From: Gammaproteobacteria bacterium
GTDB lineage: Bacteria > Pseudomonadota > Gammaproteobacteria > JADZEE01
DNA: 48,665 bases
Assembly (NCBI GenBank): GCA_020850735.1
Contig: JADZEE010000113.1
Coordinates: 1 to 48,665 of the forward strand
Direction: 5' to 3'
Shown: positions 23,745 to 31,231 of the stretch, piece by piece
Layout of the letters: each line of letters opens with the position of its first letter
How positions within the stretch are numbered: the first letter of the stretch is position 1
Notes under the pieces: generated by a model
Databases searched by the model: none
What the model was told of the DNA's origin: nothing
Seen by the model: the letters and a program-made list of their open reading frames with translations, nothing else
Made by a program: the position numbers and the translations under genes

Positions 23745-25207
23745 ACGTGTCGACGCAAGAGGACCGGGTGCGGGTGCTGCTGGTTGACGACAACCGCGCC
23801 ATTCATGACGACCTGCACAAGATCCTGGTTCCGGAGCAGGCGCCGCAGAGCGGTGAGCTGGACGCCCTGGAGGCAGAGCTGTTCGGCGCCGCGGAAATCG
23901 CGACGGGCGGCGCACGCATTTTCGACCTCAGCTCCGCCTACCAGGGCCAGGAGGGCGTGCAGCTCGCCGCCCGCGCACTGCACGAGCAGCAGCGCTACGC
24001 GGTGGCCTTCATCGACATGCGTATGCCGCCGGGCTGGGATGGCATGGAGACCATCGAGCGCCTGTGGCAGGTTGATCCGGACGTGCAGGTGGTGATCTGC
24101 ACGGCCTACTCGGACCACACCTGGTCGGAGCTGGTTGAGCGGCTGGGGCGGCCGGATCAGCTGCTCATCATCAAGAAGCCCTTCGACGTGGTCGAGGTGC
24201 AGCAGGCCGCGCACGCGCTCGGCGAGAAGTGGCGGCTGCAGCGCGAGCTGGCCGAGCGCATGGCCAACCTCGATCAGCTGGTGCGCAGCCGCACCCGCTC
24301 GCTGGAGGACGCGAACGAACGCCTGCAGGAGCAGATGGAAGAGCGCTCGCGCATGGAGCAGGAGCTGCGCCTGGCGCAGAAGCTGGAGGCCGTGGGCCAG
24401 CTCGCCGCGGGCATTGCCCACGAGATCAACACGCCCACCCAGTTCGTCGGTGACAACCTGCAGTTCCTGCGCGACGCCTTCGCCGACCTGGCACGACTGG
24501 AAGGCGAGTACGCCACCCTGGCCGACGCGGCGCGCGCCGGCGCGGTGCCCGCCGATCTGCTCGCTCGGATCGACGCGCTGGTGACTGCGGTGGACCGGGA
24601 CTACCTGTTCGAAGAAATCCCGCGCGCCCTGGCGCAGGCCGCCGACGGTGTCAGCCGGGTCAGCCGCATCGTCGGTGCCATGAAGACCTTCGCTCACCCC
24701 GATGGCGAGGACAAGGAGGTAACGGATCTCAATGCCCTGATCGAGAGCACGCTCACGGTCACGCACAACGAGTGGAAGTACGTGGCCGAGCTCAAGACCG
24801 AACTCGACGCCGCCCTGCCGGCGGTCGCGTGCCACCAGGGCGCGCTCGGCCAGGTGCTGATCAACCTGATCGTCAACGCCGCGCACGCGGTCGCCGACGT
24901 CGTGCACGCGCAGCCCGGCACCCTGGGGCGGATCACGATCAGCACGCGTGCCGAGGCCGGGGCGGTGGAGATCCGCATCGCGGATTCCGGCACCGGTATC
25001 CCGGAGGCGGTGCGCGAGCGCATCTTCGATCCCTTCTTCACCACCAAGGAGGTCGGCAAGGGGACCGGCCAGGGGCTCGCCATCGCCCGCACCGTGGTGG
25101 TGGACCGCCACGGTGGGCGCCTGGACTTCGAGACCGAGACGGGCCGCGGCACAACCTTCATCATCCGCCTGCCGGCGGATCGGCAGCAGCACGAGGAGGC
25201 CGCATGA
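23741..25207 (+). CDS. REC-histidine kinase (receiver-first hybrid)
   Basis: A 488-residue cytoplasmic protein. An N-terminal receiver (about 10-165) starts VRVLLVDDNRAIHDDL, has phospho-acceptor D92 in AFIDMRMPPGWDG and the lysine in IIKKPFD. A coiled coil (about 175-215) leads to the kinase core with H227 in AAGIAHEINTPTQFV. The ATPase part has INLIVNAAHAVAD, DSGTGIP, FFTTKEVGKGTGQGLAIA and RGTTFIIRLP. It overlaps the upstream kinase and the downstream REC-HDOD gene by four bases each (ATGA), so the three are translationally coupled. A plausible reading is that the membrane kinase phosphorylates D92, which then controls autophosphorylation at H227; this is inference. Confidence 0.9.
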   Translation: MNVSTQEDRVRVLLVDDNRAIHDDLHKILVPEQAPQSGELDALEAELFGAAEIATGGARIFDLSSAYQGQEGVQLAARALHEQQRYAVAFIDMRMPPGWDGMETIERLWQVDPDVQVVICTAYSDHTWSELVERLGRPDQLLIIKKPFDVVEVQQAAHALGEKWRLQRELAERMANLDQLVRSRTRSLEDANERLQEQMEERSRMEQELRLAQKLEAVGQLAAGIAHEINTPTQFVGDNLQFLRDAFADLARLEGEYATLADAARAGAVPADLLARIDALVTAVDRDYLFEEIPRALAQAADGVSRVSRIVGAMKTFAHPDGEDKEVTDLNALIESTLTVTHNEWKYVAELKTELDAALPAVACHQGALGQVLINLIVNAAHAVADVVHAQPGTLGRITISTRAEAGAVEIRIADSGTGIPEAVRERIFDPFFTTKEVGKGTGQGLAIARTVVVDRHGGRLDFETETGRGTTFIIRLPADRQQHEEAA

Positions 25208-26385
25208 AGAGCATCCTGTTCGTCGACGACGAGCCGAACGTGCTCGATGGCCTGCGGCGCATGCTGCGGCCGATGCGCAATGAGTGGGAGATGCGCTTCG
25301 CCGCCAGCGGTGCCGAGGCGCTGGCATTGCTCGAGGCCGGGCCCTGCGATCTGGTGGTCGCCGACATGCGCATGCCCGGCATGACCGGGGTCGAGCTGCT
25401 GGAGGCGGTGCAGGCGCGCCGCCCCGAGACGGTACGGATCATCCTGTCCGGACATTCGGAAATGGTCGCGGTGCTGCAGACCGTGCGCAGCGCGCACCAG
25501 TTCCTGGCCAAGCCCTGTGAGGCCGAGACGGTGCGCGCCACCATCAGCCGCGCCTTCGCACTGCGGGCGCGGCTGCGCGACGAGGGTCTGGTGGCGCTGG
25601 TCGCCGGGCTGAAGTCTCTGCCCAGCCTGCCCGCCCTGTATCAGGAGATCACCGCCGAGATCGACTCCCCGGACGGCTCGGTGGCGCGTGTGGGCGAGAT
25701 CATCGCCCGCGATGTCGCCATGACCGCCAAGCTGCTGCAGCTCGTGAACTCGGCTTTTTTCGGCCTGCCGCGGGCGGTCAACCGGGTCGGTGACGCCGTG
25801 GCCTACCTGGGCCTGGACGTGCTGCGCGCGCTGGTGCTGACCAGCGGGGTGTTCTCGCACTGCGACGAGAAGACCGCGCGCAGCTGCCGGTTGGAGGAAC
25901 TGTGGCGCCACAGCGCCGAGGTCGGCGCGCTGGCACGGCGCATCGCCCGCGCCCAGGGCTGCGAGGGCAAGCTCGCCGAGATCGCCATGATGGCGGGCAT
26001 GCTGCACGACGTGGGGCGCGTGCTGCTGGCGGCCAACCGGCCGCAGGAGTATGCGGCGGCGCTGGCTCGGGCGCAGGAGATCGGCACCGCCGCGGCCGAG
26101 CGCGAGGCCTTCGGGCATTCGCACGCCGAGGTCGGCGCCTACCTGATGGGGATCTGGGGCCTGCCGGACCTGATCGTGGAGGCCATCGCCTATCACCACG
26201 CGCCGGGCGAATCGCAGGACGCGGGATTCACGCCCCTGACCGCGGTGCACGTGGCTGACGCCCTGTGCGACGGCGGCGCCGATGCGGATAGCCGCATCGA
26301 CGCGGGCTATCTCGCACGCATCGGCGTGGCCGATGCCCTGGACGCCTGGCGCGCGATGTACGACGAGCACGAGGAGGCGGCGTGA
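25204..26385 (+). CDS. REC-HDOD response regulator
   Basis: A 393-residue protein. The receiver (1-120) begins MKSILFVDDEPNVLDGLRR, with phospho-acceptor D54 (VVADMRMPGMTG) and lysine in FLAKPCE. The HDOD domain (about 135-330) begins LKSLPSLPALYQEI and contains VAMTAKLLQLVNSAFFGLPR and the HD-like segment MMAGMLHDVGRVLLA, then EAIAYHHAPGES. HDOD domains act in signalling, motility and biofilm control; whether this copy binds a metal or has activity is not known. The start overlaps the previous gene by four bases. It ends 106 bp before the next gene, still on the same strand. Confidence 0.9.
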   Translation: MKSILFVDDEPNVLDGLRRMLRPMRNEWEMRFAASGAEALALLEAGPCDLVVADMRMPGMTGVELLEAVQARRPETVRIILSGHSEMVAVLQTVRSAHQFLAKPCEAETVRATISRAFALRARLRDEGLVALVAGLKSLPSLPALYQEITAEIDSPDGSVARVGEIIARDVAMTAKLLQLVNSAFFGLPRAVNRVGDAVAYLGLDVLRALVLTSGVFSHCDEKTARSCRLEELWRHSAEVGALARRIARAQGCEGKLAEIAMMAGMLHDVGRVLLAANRPQEYAAALARAQEIGTAAAEREAFGHSHAEVGAYLMGIWGLPDLIVEAIAYHHAPGESQDAGFTPLTAVHVADALCDGGADADSRIDAGYLARIGVADALDAWRAMYDEHEEAA

Positions 26386-26491
26386 ACCGCGCACCGGTAC
26401 CGGCCGCCGGCCGTCCCGGTGAATCGGGTTCGGCCCTGCCGCGGCGCATGCGCATCACCCCGCGGGTGGCACCCGCTACGGAGGCAGCCCC

Positions 26492-27694
26492 ATGACGACG
26501 CCAGCCAGCACCGAAGAACGCATCCTGCTCGTCGACGACGAGGAGAACATCCTCAATGCCTACCGGCGCGTGCTGCGCAGCCGCTTCGCGCTGGAGGTCG
26601 CCAACGGCGGCGCCGCGGCGCTGCAGATCTGCGCCACGCAGGGCCCGTTCGCCGTCATCGTCTCGGACATGCGCATGCCCGGCATGAGCGGCGTGGAGCT
26701 GCTCGAGACCATGCACCGCGAACATCCCGACACCGTACGGATGATGTTGACCGGCAACGCGGACCAGCAGACCGCCACCGAGGCCGTCAACCGCGGCGCC
26801 ATCTTCCGCTTCCTGCGCAAGCCCTGCCAGCCGGACGAGCTGGCCCAGGCCATCACCGTCGCCCTGGAGCAGCACCGCTTGCTGCAACTGGAGAAGAACC
26901 TGCTCGAGAGCACGCTGCTCGGGCTGGTGCGTACGCTGGGGCAGGTCATCTCGCTGGTCAATCCGCCCGCCTTCGGTCGCGCGATGCGAATCAAGGACCA
27001 GGCGCGGGCGATCGCCGCGCAGCTCGGCTGCGAACGGCTGTGGGAGATCGAGACCGCGGCGCTGCTGTCCCAACTCGGCTGCGTCGTGCTGCCGCCGGCG
27101 GCGGTCGAGATGCTGGCGCGCGGCGACACGCCGGCCGGCGACTCGGCGCAACTGGCGTTGACGCACCCGCTGCTCGGCTCCGATCTGCTGGCCGACATCC
27201 CGCGCCTGGAGGGCGTGGCGGCCAGCATCCGCTACCAGCACAAAGGTTACGACGGCAGCGGCTTCCCGGACGAGGCCGTGGCCGGCGAGGCGCTGCCGCT
27301 CGGCGCGCGGATCCTCAACGTTCTGCTGGACTACGACCGCTGCATGGTCCGCGGCCTGCCGCCGCCGGCGGCGCTGAGCGAGCTGCAGGCCGCACCCCGT
27401 CGCTACGATCCGGCCGTACTCGCGGCGCTCGCGGAGCGGATCACGGCCGCGCCCGAAGCGGTGCGGCGCGAAGTGCGCTTCGTCGAGCTCAATGACACCA
27501 TGGTGCTCGACGAGGATCTGCTCACGCCCCAGGGCATGCCGCTGGTATGCCGCGGTCAGGTGGTCACCGTGCAACTGCGCGACAAGCTCGCCCGCTTCCG
27601 CGAGCACGGCATGATCCGCGAGCCCATCGCCGTGCTGGTGTACGAGTCCGCCCCGGCGTGTCAATCACGCCCCCCGCTGCGCGCCAGCGCCTGA
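26492..27694 (+). CDS. REC-HD-GYP response regulator with degenerate HD site
   Basis: A 400-residue protein. The receiver (about 9-125) has phospho-acceptor D59 in IVSDMRMPGMSG and the lysine of FRFLRKPCQ. The C-terminal half aligns with an HD-GYP phosphodiesterase: H250 and D254 lie in HKGYDGSGFP, the GYP-type loop (GFP here), and LPLGARILNVLLDYDR is the family's later helix. However the HD pair itself is replaced: where ALLHDIGK is expected, the sequence is ALLSQLGC (S193, Q194). Loss of both metal ligands argues against cyclic-di-GMP hydrolysis and for a binding or scaffold role. ACGGAGG at 26478-26484 supports ATG 26492. A terminator follows 11 bp after its stop. Confidence 0.88.
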   Translation: MTTPASTEERILLVDDEENILNAYRRVLRSRFALEVANGGAAALQICATQGPFAVIVSDMRMPGMSGVELLETMHREHPDTVRMMLTGNADQQTATEAVNRGAIFRFLRKPCQPDELAQAITVALEQHRLLQLEKNLLESTLLGLVRTLGQVISLVNPPAFGRAMRIKDQARAIAAQLGCERLWEIETAALLSQLGCVVLPPAAVEMLARGDTPAGDSAQLALTHPLLGSDLLADIPRLEGVAASIRYQHKGYDGSGFPDEAVAGEALPLGARILNVLLDYDRCMVRGLPPPAALSELQAAPRRYDPAVLAALAERITAAPEAVRREVRFVELNDTMVLDEDLLTPQGMPLVCRGQVVTVQLRDKLARFREHGMIREPIAVLVYESAPACQSRPPLRASA

Positions 27695-27704
27695 GTGTCG
27701 CCCG

Positions 27705-27746
27705 CCGTCCCGCCTCGTCGCGTCCCGGCGCTGGCGGGACGGTTTT
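27705..27746 (+). terminator. Rho-independent terminator closing the first signalling operon
   Basis: Arms CCGTCCCGCC (27705-27714) and GGCGGGACGG (27733-27742) form a 10-bp GC-rich stem with an 18-base loop, followed by TTTT at 27743-27746. It lies 11 bp after the REC-HD-GYP stop, which separates the cluster into two units. Confidence 0.85.
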
Positions 27747-27968
27747 GGCAGCTCGGCCCGCGATTCCGGAAGTCTTAACGTCCGATCGTGATCCCGGACG
27801 GCGTCCGCGCGGGAAGACACGACCCCGCCCGCAAAACCGGGAAGATACGCGTTCGTGCCCTAAGGTCCTCCCCGATGACAGCAAGTCTGCGCATTGATAG
27901 TCTTACCGCTGGCGGGGGCCTGCCATCCGAATGATTGCCGCGGGGCAGGGCTGCCGGGTATCGCTGCC

Positions 27969-30449
27969 GTGTCTCAAGCGCCGATTGCACAGGGGCTCGA
28001 CCGGGTGACAGTACCGCCGACACCGACGGACGAAGTAGCGCGCCTGCAGGCGTTGCATCGCTACGGCATCCTCGACACGGCGCCGGAGGAACCCTTCGAT
28101 AACATCGCGCGTCTGGCGATGACGATCTGCGGCACCGCCGCGGCCGACATCGCCTTCATCGATGACCACCGCAGCTGGTTCAAGGCCCGCATCAACTTCC
28201 CGCACGCCGAGGTCGATCGGGCGTGCGCGCTGTGCAACCTCGCCATCCAGGACGCGCAGGGCCTGGTGCTGGCCGACGCCTGGGCCGACCCGCGTCTGGC
28301 CGGTTTCCCCGCGCTGCACGCCGAGCCGCCGGTCCGGCTGTTCGCGGGCATGCCGATCGTCACCCCGGACGGCCATGCCATCGGCGCCCTGTGCGTGATG
28401 GACCCGGCGCCACGCGCCCTGGCCCCGGCGGCGATCGAGGCCCTGCGCCTGCTCGCCCGCCAGGTCGTGACCGAGCTGGAGTTGCGCCGTGAGGTCCGGG
28501 AACGCGACCGCGCGGAGGCGGGCCGTCGCGTCGCGGACGAGAACTTCCGCCGGCTCGTCGAGACCATGCAGGAAGGTGTCCGTGTGCGCGACGCGCACGG
28601 CGTGCTGACCTACGTCAATCCGAAGCTTTGCGAGCTGTTCGGTTATACGCGCGAGGAGATGCTGGGGCAGCCGGTCGAGGCGTTCATGGATGCGGCCGAG
28701 GCCGCCCGGTTCCGGCAGTGCGAGATGGCGCTGGCGACGGGCGATACCTCGAGCTTCGAGTTCTCGGCGCACCATCGCGACGGCCACCTCATCCGGGTGC
28801 TCGTGCATCCGCAGCCGATGAGCGGCGCGGACGGGGCCGCCTGCGGGGACTTTGCCGTGCTCACCGATGTGACGGCGCTGCACACGGCCCGGCGCGCGCT
28901 GGAAGCCGCGCGTACGAGCCTCGAGGCCCGCGTTCGCGAGCGTACCGGCGAGCTCGAGTCCGCCCTGCGGGAACAGCGGCGGGCGCACGAGGCGCGGCGG
29001 CTGTACGAGCGCATCGTCGAGGTGAGCGGCGATGCCCTGGCCTGCGTCAGCGCGCAGTTTCGCTACCTGGCGGTGAACACGGCGTTCGAGCGCTTTGTCG
29101 GCCTGCCCCGCGCGCAGATCCTCGGCCGCACGGTGGCCGACGTCGTTGGCGAGGCGTTGTTCGAGCGCGAGCTGCGGCCCCGGCAGCAGCAGGCCCTGGC
29201 CGGTGAGCAGGTGCACGAGGTGTACTGGATCGACCTGCCGCGCCGTGGCCGGATCTGCGTTGACGTGCGCTACACGCCGGACTACGACCCGGCGGGCGCG
29301 GTCATCGGCTTCGTCGCGGCCATCCGCGAGGTCACCAAGCGCGCGCAGATCGAGGCCGAACTGGCGCGGCAGACGCGATTGTTGCGCGGCATCGTCGAGA
29401 CCGCGCCGGTGCTCGTCATGGTCACCGACGGCGACGGCCGCGTCGAGCTGTTCAACCGTGCCTGCGAGACGCTGACCGGGATCGACTGCACGACGGCGCT
29501 CGGCCGTGATTTACGGACGCTGCTGGTGCCGCCGGACGAGCAGGCGGCGATTACCGCGAGGCTGGCGGTGATCGCCGCGGGCGGCGAAGTGGAGCCGCAC
29601 GAGAACCACTGGCGCGCGGCGGACGGCGGGCAGCGACTGATCGAGTGGCATTGCGCTCCGCTGCCGGGAGAACCCGGGCCGCGATTGCTCGGGGTGGGTG
29701 TGGACGTGACCGACGCCCGGCGCGCCGAGCAGACGCTGCGCGAATCGCGCACCCGGCTGCGCACACTCACGGCGCGGCTGCACAGTGCGCGCGAGGACGA
29801 GCGGCGCGCCATCGCCCGTGAGCTCCACGACGAGATCGGGCAAACGCTGACGGGCCTGAAAATCGACGTCAGCGAGGTGCTGCGACGTTTACCGCGGGGC
29901 GACCCCGAGCTGGTAGAACGCATGCGCTCGGCGCTGATGCTGGTCGATGAGAGCATCGACACCCTGCGCCGTGTGACCCATGGCCTGCATCCGCCCATGC
30001 TCGAGGATCTGGGGCTGGAGGCGGCGATCGAATGGCAGGTCGAGGAGTACGCGCGGCGCACCGGCGCCGAGTACCGGCTGCATCTCGACGCCGACGACCT
30101 GGAGCCCGACCGCGAACGCGACACGGCCGTGTACCGCATGCTCCAGGAGGCGCTGACCAACATCAGCCGGCATGCCCGGGCGAGCCGGGTGGATGTGGGG
30201 CTCGAGCGCCACGGGCGCTCGCTCGTGCTGGAGGTCATTGACGACGGTCACGGCATCGACACCACGGCCATCGACGCCGCCAGCTCGATCGGGCTGATGG
30301 GCATGCGCGAACGCGCCGCCGCGTTCGGCGGCATCGTCGCGATCAGTCGCGCGGCCGGCGGCGGCACCGCCTTGCGCGTGCACCTGCCCCTGCGCGGCGC
30401 GGCATCCGGCAGGGAAGTGGGCCTGGACCAGGGGCGGACCGGCGGATGA
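27969..30449 (+). CDS. GAF-PAS-PAS-PAS histidine kinase of the NarX/DegS type (HisKA_3)
   Basis: A kinase of about 826 residues without obvious membrane helices. It has an N-terminal GAF domain (about 25-175; TAPEEPFDNIARLAMTICGT). Three PAS domains follow: about 195-315 (RVRDAHGVLTYVNPKLCELF), about 350-465 (VSAQFRYLAVNTAFERFVG) and about 480-600 (VMVTDGDGRVELFNRACETL). The HisKA_3 dimerization helix has the phospho-acceptor H620 in ARELHDEIGQTLTGLKIDV. The ATPase has YRMLQEALTNISRHA, DDGHGID and SSIGLMGMRERAAAFGG. This architecture pairs with NarL/LuxR-type regulators, and such a gene follows with a 4-bp overlap. The start is uncertain: GTG 27969 is used; TTG 27894 and GTG 28005 are in the same frame. 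The 5' gap 27747-27968 shows no gene. Confidence 0.87.
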   Translation: MSQAPIAQGLDRVTVPPTPTDEVARLQALHRYGILDTAPEEPFDNIARLAMTICGTAAADIAFIDDHRSWFKARINFPHAEVDRACALCNLAIQDAQGLVLADAWADPRLAGFPALHAEPPVRLFAGMPIVTPDGHAIGALCVMDPAPRALAPAAIEALRLLARQVVTELELRREVRERDRAEAGRRVADENFRRLVETMQEGVRVRDAHGVLTYVNPKLCELFGYTREEMLGQPVEAFMDAAEAARFRQCEMALATGDTSSFEFSAHHRDGHLIRVLVHPQPMSGADGAACGDFAVLTDVTALHTARRALEAARTSLEARVRERTGELESALREQRRAHEARRLYERIVEVSGDALACVSAQFRYLAVNTAFERFVGLPRAQILGRTVADVVGEALFERELRPRQQQALAGEQVHEVYWIDLPRRGRICVDVRYTPDYDPAGAVIGFVAAIREVTKRAQIEAELARQTRLLRGIVETAPVLVMVTDGDGRVELFNRACETLTGIDCTTALGRDLRTLLVPPDEQAAITARLAVIAAGGEVEPHENHWRAADGGQRLIEWHCAPLPGEPGPRLLGVGVDVTDARRAEQTLRESRTRLRTLTARLHSAREDERRAIARELHDEIGQTLTGLKIDVSEVLRRLPRGDPELVERMRSALMLVDESIDTLRRVTHGLHPPMLEDLGLEAAIEWQVEEYARRTGAEYRLHLDADDLEPDRERDTAVYRMLQEALTNISRHARASRVDVGLERHGRSLVLEVIDDGHGIDTTAIDAASSIGLMGMRERAAAFGGIVAISRAAGGGTALRVHLPLRGAASGREVGLDQGRTGG

Positions 30450-31075
30450 TCCGCGTCCTGGTTGCCGAGGATCACGCCATCGTGCGCGAGGGTATCAAGC
30501 GCCTGCTCGCCGGGAGCGAGGACATCGAGGTGGCCGCCGAGACCGACGATGGCCATGCGGTGCTGCGGCTGGTGAACGAGCAACCACTGGACGTCGTGCT
30601 GCTGGACGTGTCCATGCCCGGTCCCGGCTTTCTGCACGTCATCGACCACCTCAAGCGCACGCACCCGCAGGTGAAGGTGCTGGTGTTGAGCATCCACGCC
30701 GAGGAGATCTACGCCGTGCGCGCGATCCGCGCCGGCGCGCGCGGCTACCTCGGCAAGGACCGCACGCCGGAGGAGCTGCTGCGCGCCATCCGCCGCGTCC
30801 ACGGCGGCGGCCGCTACGTCACCGACACGCTGGGCGAGCGGCTCGCCGCCGGCATCGACGACGGCGTCCGGCCCCGCCACGAGATACTCTCGGATCGCGA
30901 GTACGAGATCCTGCGCCTGCTGGCCGGAGGACTGCGGTCCACCGACATCGCCCGCAAGCTCTCGCTCAGCCCCAAGACCGTGAGTACCTACCGCACGCGG
31001 ATCCTGGAGAAGATGGGTTTTCGCAGCAACGCCGATCTGTACCGCTATGCCCTGGAGCACGATCTCGTCGACTGA
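30446..31075 (+). CDS. NarL/LuxR-type response regulator
   Basis: A 209-residue transcription factor. The receiver (1-120) begins MIRVLVAEDHAIVREG, with phospho-acceptor D54 (VVLLDVSMPGPGF) and the lysine in YLGKDRTPEEL. A LuxR-type helix-turn-helix (about 148-205) reads LSDREYEILRLLAGGLRSTDIARKLSLSPKTVSTYRTRILEKM. It overlaps the HisKA_3 kinase by four bases (ATGA), so it is almost certainly that kinase's partner. It is the only DNA-binding protein in the cluster. Its targets are unknown; binding sites upstream of the cluster are a natural guess. About 155 bp then separate it from the next kinase gene. Confidence 0.94.
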   Translation: MIRVLVAEDHAIVREGIKRLLAGSEDIEVAAETDDGHAVLRLVNEQPLDVVLLDVSMPGPGFLHVIDHLKRTHPQVKVLVLSIHAEEIYAVRAIRAGARGYLGKDRTPEELLRAIRRVHGGGRYVTDTLGERLAAGIDDGVRPRHEILSDREYEILRLLAGGLRSTDIARKLSLSPKTVSTYRTRILEKMGFRSNADLYRYALEHDLVD

Positions 31076-31231
31076 TTGTCGGCCCCGGAGCCCTTGTAGG
31101 ATTTCCCCTAGGACGATGATGCTGCCCGCCGACAGCCCGGCGCACCCCCTGCCTCGTTCAAGGACAAGAGGAATTCACGATAGTGATCCCAAAGCGCGCG
31201 CTTGCGCCGCTCAGGGACAGGGGTCGTCGCA

